From: CAWELS01 sp964468205
GTDB taxonomy: Bacteria > Acidobacteriota > Terriglobia > Bryobacterales > Bryobacteraceae
DNA: 64,000 bases
Assembly: GCA_964468205.1 (NCBI GenBank)
Contig: CAYXVG010000009.1
Location: 62,001-126,000 of the forward strand
Direction of reading: 5' to 3'
In this document: positions 8,128 to 16,728 of the stretch, one piece after another
Layout of the letters: each line of letters starts with the position of its first letter
Numbering within the stretch: the stretch's first letter is position 1
The notes under the pieces: generated by a model
The model's database searches: none
What the model was told of the DNA's origin: nothing
The model's input: only the letters and a program-made list of their open reading frames with translations
Program-made: the position numbers and the translations under genes

Positions 8128-8827
8128 GTTCAAACTCGCATTCCGTTAGAAAAGCGGCCAGGCGGGCCGCACCTTCTGCGCTTCGTCTCCAGAGCCGGAA
8201 CAGTTCCGCAATTCCCCGCGCCGGCCGCCGTAGAGCGCCCTGGACTACTAGCCATCGGCTAATACGTCCATCCGGCAGGCGGGCTGCGTTCAAGTCGCAC
8301 ACAAAACTTTCGTCCGCGGTATCCGTGACCACCCGAACGCAGTAGAAAGGAATGCCGCGCCTTGCGGCCTCGGCCGCGACCGCCGCCGACTCCATTTCGA
8401 CAGCCATGCAACCGGCGGTCCATAGCCGCTTCTTCTCCTCCGCCGTGCCGACAATGCGATCCACCGATAGAAGTATTCCCTGCCGGCTTGCGCTCCGATT
8501 CCTCACGGCCCTAACTGCATACTCATCCTCTCCGCTACGAACGGAGGTGGCAACGAAAATGTCTCCGGCTTTGAGCGCGGGATCGAGGCCGCCGCAGAAA
8601 CCCGTGCTCACAACCGCGCCGGCTGTTTCGCTGTCCAGCGCGATCCGTGCCGCGCGGCCAGCCAACTCCGGGCCAGCGCCGTCCGCGACACCAATCAGCC
8701 GCCATCCGCGATGGTCATAGGCGACCGCGTGGGCAACAGGCCAGTCGAGAAGAGCCGGAAGGCCGATTTCGCGATTCAAACCCGATATTTCGGAACTGTC
8801 GGCGGCCACCAATACAACAGTACTCAT
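8120..8827 (-). CDS. hpnG: adenosylhopane nucleosidase (purine phosphorylase family) HpnG
   Basis: The protein has 235 residues and starts MSTVVLVAADSSEI. It is of the PNP_UDP phosphorylase/MTA-SAH nucleosidase fold, with STGFCGGLDPALKAGDI near the phosphate or ribose site, and MAVEMESAAVAAEAARRG, the nucleosidase signature with ribose-binding ME. In hopanoid synthesis HpnG cleaves adenine from adenosylhopane to leave ribosylhopane. The ATG at 8827 shares one base with the hpnA stop (TGATG), showing translational coupling. Its place directly after hpnA and hpnH makes the assignment firm. Confidence 0.88.
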   Translation of the reverse strand: MSTVVLVAADSSEISGLNREIGLPALLDWPVAHAVAYDHRGWRLIGVADGAGPELAGRAARIALDSETAGAVVSTGFCGGLDPALKAGDIFVATSVRSGEDEYAVRAVRNRSASRQGILLSVDRIVGTAEEKKRLWTAGCMAVEMESAAVAAEAARRGIPFYCVRVVTDTADESFVCDLNAARLPDGRISRWLVVQGALRRPARGIAELFRLWRRSAEGAARLAAFLTECEFEHE

Positions 8828-9807
8828 CAGGTGGCGTATCCGTTCTCCCGAAACCACTTTACCGCCCGGACCAGAGCAACTTCCAGCGGCGCAGTCGTGT
8901 AACCGAGGTCCCGGCGCGCTTTTTCCGAAGAAACAAACATCTTCTTTCGCGCCATGCGGACCGCATCGAGCGGAGCCAGCGGCTCGCAGCCGGTCAGATT
9001 CGCCCAGGCGGTACTCAGAATTCCAGCCGCGTACGCGAAACCGTACGGAATCTCCCGCCGCGGAGCGGGAACACCACTTATGTCTTCGAGGATGTCGAAG
9101 ACCTCACGGAGGTGCAAATTCCGATGCCCGAGGATGTAGCGCTCCCCAGGGTTGCCCCGTTCACCCGCAAGAAGGTGCCCCTCGGCCACGTCAACCACGT
9201 CCACGAAGTTCAGTCCGGTATCGAGAAACGCCGGCATTTTCCCCCGTAGAAAGTTAACGACAATCCTGCCCGTCGGGGTCGGCTTGAAATCGTGATCCCC
9301 TACCGGAGCGGTGGGATTGACGATCACGACGGGCAGGCCTTTTTGCGCGTACTCAAGAGCCACTTCCTCGGCGTGAAATTTCGAGCGCTTATACGCTCCG
9401 GTCATCTCGTCCGCGCTTACCGGAGTCTCCTCCGTTCCCAGCCCGTCCCGGGGTATGCCGATACAGCCGACCGTGCTCGTGTAGACGATCCGGTCCACTC
9501 CAGCCCGAGCAGCAGCCGCAAGAACGTTTCGCGTCCCTTCCACGTTCGTCGCATGCATCTCGGCGGGATTCCGCACCCACAAACGATAGTCCGCGGCGGC
9601 GTGATAGATAGCGCAACATCCTTCCGCGGCCGCCTTGACACTAGCCCCGTCGCGTACATCTCCCAACCGCGCCTCGACTGCGTCGAGTTCCCTCAGCCGC
9701 GTCTCATCGCGGACCAGAACGCGGACCCTCTCACCGCGATCGAGCAGCCTGCGCGCAATGTGCCAGCCGACAAAGCCCGTCGCCCCCGTCACCAGCGCCG
9801 GTTTCAC
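8827..9807 (-). CDS. hpnA: hopanoid-associated sugar epimerase HpnA
   Basis: The 326-residue extended short-chain dehydrogenase/epimerase has an NAD-binding motif VTGATGFVGWHIA at residues 6-18, a YTSTVG strand and the YKRSK active-site Tyr-Lys pair. This family is consistently linked to hopanoid clusters; its exact reaction is not settled. The start is a GTG with GAGGGC ahead of it, seven bases after hpnH. It is coupled to hpnG at its end. A general nucleoside-diphosphate-sugar epimerase would look similar; the HpnA name rests on context plus the closely matching N-terminus. Confidence 0.85.
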   Translation of the reverse strand: MKPALVTGATGFVGWHIARRLLDRGERVRVLVRDETRLRELDAVEARLGDVRDGASVKAAAEGCCAIYHAAADYRLWVRNPAEMHATNVEGTRNVLAAAARAGVDRIVYTSTVGCIGIPRDGLGTEETPVSADEMTGAYKRSKFHAEEVALEYAQKGLPVVIVNPTAPVGDHDFKPTPTGRIVVNFLRGKMPAFLDTGLNFVDVVDVAEGHLLAGERGNPGERYILGHRNLHLREVFDILEDISGVPAPRREIPYGFAYAAGILSTAWANLTGCEPLAPLDAVRMARKKMFVSSEKARRDLGYTTAPLEVALVRAVKWFRENGYAT

Positions 9808-9814
9808 TTTGCCC

Positions 9815-10927
9815 TCAACGCAGGACCCAGTTCATCAATCTGAAGGTGTCGGAAAACTGGCTATTGATGCCCAGCGCGGCGGACGGCTCAAACCCGCAAT
9901 GAGCCATGCAGTGCTCGCAGCGGTGGTCTCCTCCAGCCCCGTAGCGTTCCCACGGTGTTTTCGTCATCAGATCCTCGAAGGTGTCGTAATGGGCATCGGT
10001 GATCAGGTAGCACGGTCCTTTCCAGCCGCGAATGTTGTAGGTGGGGTTTCCCCAGGCGGTGCAAGGCAAGTCCCGCTTGCCGCGCAGGAAATCCTGGTAC
10101 ACGGGCGTCGTGCTAAGCGGATACTGCCGCGCCAGTTCCTCAATCTTCTCGAACTTCTTGTGGATATCCTCGCGGGTCATGAAGATCTCGCGGTCGTTAA
10201 CCGCGGAGTACCCATAGGCGGGTGAAAGCATGTGGGCGTCCACGCCGAGCGGCTTCAGGTACTCGAACAATCCGGCGATCTCCTCCATGTCTGTTTCCTT
10301 GTAGATGGTCGTGTTGGTGCACACCTTAAAACCGGCCGCCTTGGCCGCCTCGATCCCGGCAACCGCTTCCTTGAAAACACCCTCGCGCTCTACGGCGATA
10401 TCGTGGCTCTTCTCCAGGCCGTCGAGGTGCACGTTCAGGAAGAGCTTGGCATCCGGCTGGTACTCGTGGAGCTTCTTCTGGAGAAACATGCCATTCGTAC
10501 AAAGGTAAATGTGGCGGCCGCGGTCTAGAATCTCTTGGGTGAGGCGCGGCAGTTCCGGAAACAGCATCGGCTCGCCGCCGCAAATAGAGACAATCGGAGC
10601 GCCACATTCGTCCACCGCTCCGAGGCATTGTTCCACGGTCAACCGTTCGGTGATGGAATCCTCGTATTCTCTGATCCGGCCGCAGCCCGTACAGGTCAGG
10701 TTGCAGGCGTGCAGCGGTTCGAGCATCAACACCAGCGGAAACCGCTTCTTAATCATCGGGTGCGGTTGGCGGGCGCCATTGCCATTCGGTTCCCCGTGCA
10801 AAACGCGGAACGGGTTGTTGTCATCGCTCTCGCCGCTTCGGTCAACCTGCCACTCGGAACGAGGTCGGAGCTTGTTCTTGGCAATATAGGCCGCGAGCCC
10901 AGCGGTCATGGATAGTGGAAATCTCAT
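9815..10927 (-). CDS. hpnH: adenosyl-hopene transferase HpnH (radical SAM)
   Basis: The 370-residue protein starts MRFPLSMTAGLAAYI. The radical-SAM cluster CxxxCxxC is at Cys75, Cys79 and Cys82 (HACNLTCTGC), followed by SICGGEPM, the SAM-binding GGE motif. HpnH adds the 5'-deoxyadenosyl radical to the isopropenyl end of diploptene to make adenosylhopane. A Cys-containing C-terminal extension (RCEHCMAHCGFEPSAA) is typical of HpnH. The ATG at 10927 overlaps the upstream cyclase stop by four bases. Together with hpnA and hpnG it shows that this organism makes C35 extended hopanoids. Confidence 0.93.
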   Translation of the reverse strand: MRFPLSMTAGLAAYIAKNKLRPRSEWQVDRSGESDDNNPFRVLHGEPNGNGARQPHPMIKKRFPLVLMLEPLHACNLTCTGCGRIREYEDSITERLTVEQCLGAVDECGAPIVSICGGEPMLFPELPRLTQEILDRGRHIYLCTNGMFLQKKLHEYQPDAKLFLNVHLDGLEKSHDIAVEREGVFKEAVAGIEAAKAAGFKVCTNTTIYKETDMEEIAGLFEYLKPLGVDAHMLSPAYGYSAVNDREIFMTREDIHKKFEKIEELARQYPLSTTPVYQDFLRGKRDLPCTAWGNPTYNIRGWKGPCYLITDAHYDTFEDLMTKTPWERYGAGGDHRCEHCMAHCGFEPSAALGINSQFSDTFRLMNWVLR

Positions 10928-12765
10928 GTGGTCTCCCCTCGCCGGTCTCCCCCAACGTTCTGATAACGGGCAAGAGCAAGCAGTGGATAGCAAATCCTAT
11001 CCAGATCGGCGTGGATTTGGAATGCGCCGGCCTGCCAGGTTCCCGTCGGACCATCTGCCTGCCACTCTCCGCTCTTCCCCTGGTTCCGCAAGAGATATTC
11101 GACACCGCCGGCCACCGAATCACTCGCTGCGTCCCCACTCTCGATTAATCCGATCAGCGCGCGTGCCGTCTGGACGGCGGAACTCGCGCCTGGTGCATAC
11201 TCCTTGGCGTGGAAACTGTCCGGATTCTCCCCCCAACCCCCGTCAGCATTCTGAACGGACCGAATCCACTCCCCGGCGCGCAGCATATGCGGTTCGTGCG
11301 GATCCTCGCCGGCGGCGGCTAGTCCGCTCACGGCAAGACAAGTGGCGCCAATATAGCTGCCTGTCCAGGAACCAATCCAGCTTCCGTCAAGGTTCTGGCA
11401 GTCGATCAAATACCGGACTCCCCGTCGAACAGCCGGATCGCGGCCATTCAAGCCATGCCGGCAAATTGCCTCGAGCACCAGGCCAGTAGCCCCGGGACTC
11501 GAATAGTCTGTCAGAAATCGCTTTTCAATCCACGTCACCTCCCGCGGCCGAAACCGGACAGGGCGGCTTGCTAGCGATGCCCAACCGCCATCGGCAGCCT
11601 GGGCCCCAAGCAGCCAGCGGATCGCCTTTCGTACCGCCTCATTCTGAGAGGCTAAATCTGAGCCCTCCATCCGCTGCAGGCCAAGCAGCACCATCGCCGT
11701 ATCGCCCGTCCGAAACGGCCAGTAACCCCGTTCGCCGTCCGGTGAGGTAATCTGTTCTTCGACCAGCCAATCCGCTGTTCTTTGAAATCGAATCCCCGGT
11801 ACAGCGTTTGCTTCGTCGATTGAGCGGACCGCCAGGGCGGTGTCGCGCACCGGTGCTGTAAACGGCTGGACTAACGTCCTGCCGTTGTCTTCCCACACCA
11901 GATCTTCGAGCCACCCTTCGAGTGACCGCATTTCCGGGCTTTTGCCGTCATCCCCAAGCAACGAAAGCGCCATTAGAGAGTACCGAATCGCGGGGAAAGT
12001 GCTTTGCAGCGGTTCGGCCCGGCGGATCCGAGTGAGCAGCCAGACTTCGGCCCGCCCTAGCGCGGCGGATTTCACAACCCCGGGACCATGCGCGAACCAC
12101 CACCGCAGCCAGCCCGCGCCCTGGGGTTTGAGATCCTCCCCGCCGGCAATCAATTCCGATGTGGAAAACTCTTCTGGGGCCTCCGGTTCGCCATTAAGGT
12201 GCTGCACTATGGCGAGGGGTACGGCCGCCGCAATCGCCCACCCGGCAAGCGGCTCGAGCCACCTTCTCCGGAAGAGCATGAGCTCTACCGGCACACTGAC
12301 GCACGCCGAGCGGGGAAGCAATCCGAGAAAGCTCAGGTCCAAACGGGCAAGGGCGCCGGCATTTCTCAGCCCTCCCGCCTCGAGAATCGCCCGGCGGCAG
12401 CGGTGCAACGATGCATTATCCGGTTTCATCCCGTACAGTCTCAGCGCAACATACGCTCGCACGCTGAGATCAAGGTCCATTTCACCCTCGGGATTGTGTC
12501 CAAATCCTCCATGAGCGCCCTGCCTGGACAAGATGAACTTGGCCACTTGCCCGCAAAGCTCCTTGCCAGCCGCCCCCTGCCCCAGCCGGATTTCTCGCCA
12601 ACGCCACAGAAGCAGGTATTCTACGGACGCGCTCACCCCTCCGTCCACCGCCCCCCGCCAGTGTCCTTCGGGCAGCCGCCGCCTCAAGAGCGCCTCGGCG
12701 CACCGGCGGATCGACAATGTCACCGCCGCCCGTGAAAACTGATATGGCTGTGCTGTTGCGCTCAT
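10924..12765 (-). CDS. squalene-hopene-cyclase-like protein lacking the DxDD catalytic motif
   Basis: The 613-residue protein has class II triterpene cyclase architecture. N-terminal LPEGHWRG, the VPVELMLF block and several QW-type repeats (ADGGWASL, DGSWIGSW, NADGGWGEN) all match squalene-hopene cyclase order. The DxDDTA acid motif, however, reads RTGDTA at residues 352-357 (codons 11695-11712), so the catalytic middle Asp is Gly and the first Asp is Arg. The later DVTAH block reads GATGL (residues 425-429), removing the partner Asp and His. Some insertion-loop residues before the motif are also missing. The reading frame is intact and coupled to both neighbours by ATGA overlaps, so it looks functional rather than decayed. 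Either it has a changed chemistry or it is a non-catalytic partner. Confidence 0.85.
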   Translation of the reverse strand: MSATAQPYQFSRAAVTLSIRRCAEALLRRRLPEGHWRGAVDGGVSASVEYLLLWRWREIRLGQGAAGKELCGQVAKFILSRQGAHGGFGHNPEGEMDLDLSVRAYVALRLYGMKPDNASLHRCRRAILEAGGLRNAGALARLDLSFLGLLPRSACVSVPVELMLFRRRWLEPLAGWAIAAAVPLAIVQHLNGEPEAPEEFSTSELIAGGEDLKPQGAGWLRWWFAHGPGVVKSAALGRAEVWLLTRIRRAEPLQSTFPAIRYSLMALSLLGDDGKSPEMRSLEGWLEDLVWEDNGRTLVQPFTAPVRDTALAVRSIDEANAVPGIRFQRTADWLVEEQITSPDGERGYWPFRTGDTAMVLLGLQRMEGSDLASQNEAVRKAIRWLLGAQAADGGWASLASRPVRFRPREVTWIEKRFLTDYSSPGATGLVLEAICRHGLNGRDPAVRRGVRYLIDCQNLDGSWIGSWTGSYIGATCLAVSGLAAAGEDPHEPHMLRAGEWIRSVQNADGGWGENPDSFHAKEYAPGASSAVQTARALIGLIESGDAASDSVAGGVEYLLRNQGKSGEWQADGPTGTWQAGAFQIHADLDRICYPLLALARYQNVGGDRRGETT

Positions 12766-13757
12766 CCGTTGCTGATTGAAATGAGATTTTTGCTGGCCCG
12801 CTCCAGTTCGGCAGGAAGAGCGAAATGCACGTCCTCATTGCGGACAGTTCTTTCCTCGGCCAACCGGAAGCCGGAGTCCGCCAGTGAATCCAATAGTCCC
12901 CGCACGAGATGTTCCGGCGCCGAGGCCCCGGCGGTCACCGCCACGGTCTGGACGTCACGCAACCATTCGGGATCGACGTCTCTTGCATCGTCCACCAAGC
13001 GGGCCGGCGTGCCCGCCTTCTCGCTCACCTCGACCAGCCGGCGGGAATTCGAACTGTTCCGCGAACCCACTACCAACAGCAGGTCGCACCCCGGCGAAAC
13101 CTCCTTCACCGCCTCTTGACGGTTTTGCGTGGCATAGCAGATGTCCGACGCCGGAGGGCCTTCAATTTCAGGGAACCGCTCCCGCAGGCGCCCGATGATC
13201 CCGGCAGTCTCATCGAGACTCAGGGTTGTCTGGGTGAGGTAGGCGACGCGATTGGGATCGTCCACCTGAAGCCGGTCCACGTCAGCCTCGCTCGAAACCA
13301 GCACCGTGCTGTCCGGCGCTTCTCCCAATGTCCCGGTTACCTCATCGTGATACCGATGGCCAATAAGCACAATCGTGTATCCCTTGCGGGCAAAGCGGAC
13401 GGCCTCGAGATGCACCTTCGTCACCAACGGGCAAGTCGCGTCGATTACGCGCAGATTGCGTTCGCGCGCTTCCGCCCGGACCGCTGGCGCCACCCCGTGC
13501 GCGCTGTAGATCACGCGCGCGCCTTCGGGCGCTTCACTCAGATCCTCCACAAAGATGGCCCCGGCCCGGCGCAGGTTCTCCACCACGTGCCGGTTGTGAA
13601 CAATCTCTTTCCGCACATAGATCGGCGGGCCGTAGGTCTTCAGAGCTATCTGGACAATGTCGATCGCACGCACTACACCAGCGCAAAAACCACGCGGATT
13701 CAACAAAATAACCTTCTTCTCCGAGCGCCCTGCCCGCTCCGGGTCAGTCTGGTTCAT
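12762..13757 (-). CDS. ispH: 4-hydroxy-3-methylbut-2-enyl diphosphate reductase
   Basis: The protein has 331 residues. The three [4Fe-4S] ligands are Cys25 (PRGFCAG), Cys109 (DATCPLV) and Cys207 (SDICYATQNR), and the HNRHVVE and HDEVTGT substrate motifs are present. It is the last enzyme of the MEP pathway, producing IPP and DMAPP. The ATG at 13757 has GAGGGA five bases upstream; an open extension to 14021 overlaps the divergent gene and has no family sequence. It heads the hopanoid operon, so precursor supply and hopanoid assembly are transcribed together. Confidence 0.95.
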   Translation of the reverse strand: MNQTDPERAGRSEKKVILLNPRGFCAGVVRAIDIVQIALKTYGPPIYVRKEIVHNRHVVENLRRAGAIFVEDLSEAPEGARVIYSAHGVAPAVRAEARERNLRVIDATCPLVTKVHLEAVRFARKGYTIVLIGHRYHDEVTGTLGEAPDSTVLVSSEADVDRLQVDDPNRVAYLTQTTLSLDETAGIIGRLRERFPEIEGPPASDICYATQNRQEAVKEVSPGCDLLLVVGSRNSSNSRRLVEVSEKAGTPARLVDDARDVDPEWLRDVQTVAVTAGASAPEHLVRGLLDSLADSGFRLAEERTVRNEDVHFALPAELERASKNLISISNG

Positions 13758-13767
13758 ATTTCCCTCG

Positions 13768-13773
13768 ATTATA
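13768..13773 (-). promoter_or_regulatory. candidate -10 box of the ispH-hopanoid operon
   Basis: A perfect TATAAT reads on the minus strand from 13773 to 13768, eleven bases before the ispH ATG. A normal 6-7 base spacing would start the transcript at about 13761, leaving a leader of only four or five bases, so the GAGGGA site between would mostly be untranscribed. No TTGACA-like -35 is visible. The intergenic space to the divergent repair gene is only 72 bases, so any promoter must lie here. Confidence 0.4.
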
Positions 13774-13829
13774 GCGCGAGGCCCCGGATTCGCCCGGCCG
13801 GCGCCGGAATCGTGGCACACTACTGTTAG

Positions 13830-14357
13830 ATGCTGGTCTGGTCCCATTTCGCTCCCTTTCCTTGGCTGGGCATCGGACTCGCCGCCACCGAAGTAGGTGT
13901 CTGCGCTCTCTCCTTCACTACTAAAGTAGACTACTTCGTGCAGTATGGGGAGGCCCTCACCGGACTGCGCCGGTCGGAGCAGAACGGAGATGCTCCGATT
14001 CTCTCGGAGACTCGCTCCCAACTTACCGCGTATATTGCCGGCAAACTTCGCAGCTTCGACTTGCCCCTTGATCTAAAGGGTACGGCGTTTCAGACAAGGA
14101 CATGGCGCGAGTTGCTCACACTTCCTTACGGGCAAACGGTCACCTATGCGGAGTTGGCCCGGCGCCTGGAGGCCCCGAAGGCCGTCCGGGCAGTGGGAGC
14201 GGCCAATGGGAAAAACCCCGTCGCACTGATCATCCCGTGCCACCGGGTAGTTGCGGCAAACGGCGGACTGGGCGGCTACGCCGGAGGACTCCCTCTTAAG
14301 AGATGGCTTCTCGACCTCGAGACGCTGGGGGGGGCGACAAAACGCCCGCCCCTCTAA
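13830..14357 (+). CDS. methylated-DNA-[protein]-cysteine S-methyltransferase (MGMT/Ogt type)
   Basis: The 175-residue protein has the MGMT DNA-binding domain: GTAFQTRTWRELLTLPYGQTV, the RAVGAANGKNP stretch and the active site IIPCHRVV with acceptor Cys137. It removes alkyl groups from O6-alkylguanine onto its own cysteine. The 3' end overlaps the end of the convergent waaA-lpxK gene by 62 bases, and the last residues (GGATKRPPL) show no family similarity. The start at 13830 is the first ATG after the divergent ispH promoter region. Confidence 0.92.
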   Translation: MLVWSHFAPFPWLGIGLAATEVGVCALSFTTKVDYFVQYGEALTGLRRSEQNGDAPILSETRSQLTAYIAGKLRSFDLPLDLKGTAFQTRTWRELLTLPYGQTVTYAELARRLEAPKAVRAVGAANGKNPVALIIPCHRVVAANGGLGGYAGGLPLKRWLLDLETLGGATKRPPL

Positions 14358-16728
14358 CTTTCGCTGATATCGCCGCCTGAATCAGGTTCAAAAAACGATC
14401 TTCCTCACTGATCGCCATTCCCACCTGCAGCCAGTAGATCTTGAGCGGGGCGACCGCATTCGCAGCATGGGCCGGCAGATTCATGAGGTCCTTTTCGGTG
14501 GTCAGCAGCACCTCGGCGCCCACGGCCCGGGCGTCCACCGCCATGCACTTCATTTCCCTCGGAGCGTAGTGGTGGTGATCCCCGAAGGTCCAGCACAAGG
14601 CCGGTTTGCACCCGATAGCGGCGAGCGACCGCCAAAACGATGCTGGATTCGCCAGGCCGCAAAACGCGGCGGCGGGACGTGAGGCAAGTTCCTTCGCGGG
14701 AACCTGGTCCCCGGTTTCGGCCTCCACCCACGCCAGGGGGCGAATACGAGAGACGAATATCGGCGCGGCAGGATTGAATTCCCGCAACCGCCGGCGGATT
14801 CCATCCAGCGGACTCCCGGGTTCAGCCCGGGTGATGAGAAAGGCGCCGGCCCGCGCTAGGGCCGGGAGCGGTTCCCGGAGCCTCCCGAGCGGGAACAGTT
14901 CTCCCCCCGCGAACGGGTCGAGGGCGTCGATCACCACCAAATCGAGCGCCCGGCCCAATCGCCAGTGTTGGAACCCGTCGTCAAGGATCATCACATCCGG
15001 CTGCAGCCGCTCCTCCATCGCCTTCCCGGTTAGATAGCGGTCGGCCCCGATACCGACGTCGGCGGTCCCGGCCCGCAGGAATAGCTGGGCCTCGTCTCCG
15101 GTGATGGTGACTGGCGCGGCCGAACCGGCTTCCAGGATAGTGGACTTCGCCGGAACCCGGCGGCGATAACCCCGCGTCAGGATCGCCGGCGACCTGCCCC
15201 GCGCCTGCAGCCGTTCGGCGAGGTGGAGAGTCAACGGTGTCTTCCCCGCTCCTCCCATGCCGATGCCACCCACGCTGATGACGGGAATGTTTAGCCAGCG
15301 CCGCCCAGCCGTCTGTCGCGCTCTCTTCCAATAGCTTCCCGCCTGCCACAGCAGCGCCAGCGGTTTCAGTACCAGCCATGCCGGAAGAGGGACCGGACCG
15401 TGCGGAATGGCGTTGAGACTCATCTCGCGAATCTCGTCCATCACTCGCGCGGTTGCTCCCCGTTCAGCACGGGCAAGCCTCCGCGCCCTCTGCCCCACGG
15501 CCTCTCGCTGATTGACGTCACCGAGCAGGTTCACCACGGTGGAGCCGAGTTCTGCCGAAGTGGCGATCTTCACCACCGCATCGCGTGCCGCAAACTCAGC
15601 AAAAATGGCCGCGAAGTTTTCCATATGCGGGCCCACTACCACTGCCTTGCCAAAGAACGCCGGCTCGAGGATATTGTGTCCTCCTCGCTCCGCCAGTGTG
15701 CCGCCCATGAAAACCACGTCCGCGAGTGGGAAGAGCCCGCTTAACTCGCCAATCGAATCTAGGAGTAGTACCGCCGGCAGCGGCAGTTCCTCTGTTCCCT
15801 CGAGGGCGGACCGCCGCAGGAACGGGATACCGGCTGACCGCAGCTTCGCGGCCACTTCGTCAAACCTTGACGGATGACGGGGAACCTGGATCAAGAGGGA
15901 TCGCGGATACCGTCCGGCCACTTCCCGAAAAGCGGTCAACACTTCGTCATCCTCGTCCAGGTCGCCGGGGCGGGCGGGCGGCATTGTACTCGCGGCGATC
16001 CAGATTTGGTCCGGACGGGACCGGCCTATTACCGCCTTGATCTCGGGCGGCACGGACGCCGAACGGGGATCGAAATCGTACTTGAGATTGCCAGCGTTAC
16101 GAACCGCCTGGTCCGGCGCACCCAATTCCCGGAACCGCTTCGCGGCCTCCTCGCTCTGGGTCAGGAATGTGTCCGGCCACCGCAGTACATGCCTGAGGAA
16201 CCATCGCCAACGCCGGTATTTCGGCATCGCTTTATCCGAAACGCGGCCGTTGGCGATCAGAAGCGCCGCCCGGGTGCGCTTGATCTCGCGGTACCAGTTC
16301 GGCCAGATCTCGGTTTCAAGCACCACCACGATCGAAGGCCGCAGGCGCCGCAAAACCGCGCGCACGGCGAAACAATAGTCCATCGGTGCGTAGAACACGC
16401 CGTCACACAGCCCAGCAAGCTTCTCTTCCGCTAGCGCCCGCCCGGCCAGCGTCGTTGAGGAGACAAACACCCGCCGGGCCGGGTACTCCTTCTGGATCTC
16501 CTTCAACAGCCGGACGGTCGAAAGCACCTCGCCCACCGAAACTGCGTGCAACCAGACTGCACCAGGAGCCGTCCCCTGAAACGCATGAGGCAGGAATCCG
16601 AAACGTTCCGAAATATGCGAAAAGTACGCCCGCTCACGGATTCCGCGCAGGAGCAGATAGACTACGAGTAGGGGAAAGGCTGCCACCAGCACAAGGCGGT
16701 AGAGAAGGTAGATGAAATTCGTTGCCAA
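14296..16728 (-). CDS. waaA-lpxK: fused Kdo transferase (WaaA/KdtA) - tetraacyldisaccharide 4'-kinase (LpxK)
   Basis: One open frame of about 810 residues holds two complete enzymes. Residues 1 to about 430 are WaaA: a membrane anchor (LYRLVLVAAFPLLVVYLLLRG), the HAVSVGE catalytic-Glu motif, VLETEIWPN, and the glycosyltransferase B C-terminal block ERGGHNILEPAFFGK. From about residue 450 the protein is LpxK, with ISVGGIGMGGAGKTPLTLHL (P-loop), ILDDGFQH and DHHHY. LpxK phosphorylates the lipid A disaccharide and WaaA then adds Kdo, consecutive steps on the inner membrane. The start is uncertain: TTG at 16728 was chosen, with TTG 16776, GTG 16758 and GTG 16692 also in frame. It overlaps the divergent gene's start and the ogt end. 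Confidence 0.9.
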   Translation of the reverse strand: MATNFIYLLYRLVLVAAFPLLVVYLLLRGIRERAYFSHISERFGFLPHAFQGTAPGAVWLHAVSVGEVLSTVRLLKEIQKEYPARRVFVSSTTLAGRALAEEKLAGLCDGVFYAPMDYCFAVRAVLRRLRPSIVVVLETEIWPNWYREIKRTRAALLIANGRVSDKAMPKYRRWRWFLRHVLRWPDTFLTQSEEAAKRFRELGAPDQAVRNAGNLKYDFDPRSASVPPEIKAVIGRSRPDQIWIAASTMPPARPGDLDEDDEVLTAFREVAGRYPRSLLIQVPRHPSRFDEVAAKLRSAGIPFLRRSALEGTEELPLPAVLLLDSIGELSGLFPLADVVFMGGTLAERGGHNILEPAFFGKAVVVGPHMENFAAIFAEFAARDAVVKIATSAELGSTVVNLLGDVNQREAVGQRARRLARAERGATARVMDEIREMSLNAIPHGPVPLPAWLVLKPLALLWQAGSYWKRARQTAGRRWLNIPVISVGGIGMGGAGKTPLTLHLAERLQARGRSPAILTRGYRRRVPAKSTILEAGSAAPVTITGDEAQLFLRAGTADVGIGADRYLTGKAMEERLQPDVMILDDGFQHWRLGRALDLVVIDALDPFAGGELFPLGRLREPLPALARAGAFLITRAEPGSPLDGIRRRLREFNPAAPIFVSRIRPLAWVEAETGDQVPAKELASRPAAAFCGLANPASFWRSLAAIGCKPALCWTFGDHHHYAPREMKCMAVDARAVGAEVLLTTEKDLMNLPAHAANAVAPLKIYWLQVGMAISEEDRFLNLIQAAISAKVRGAGVLSPPPASRGREAIS

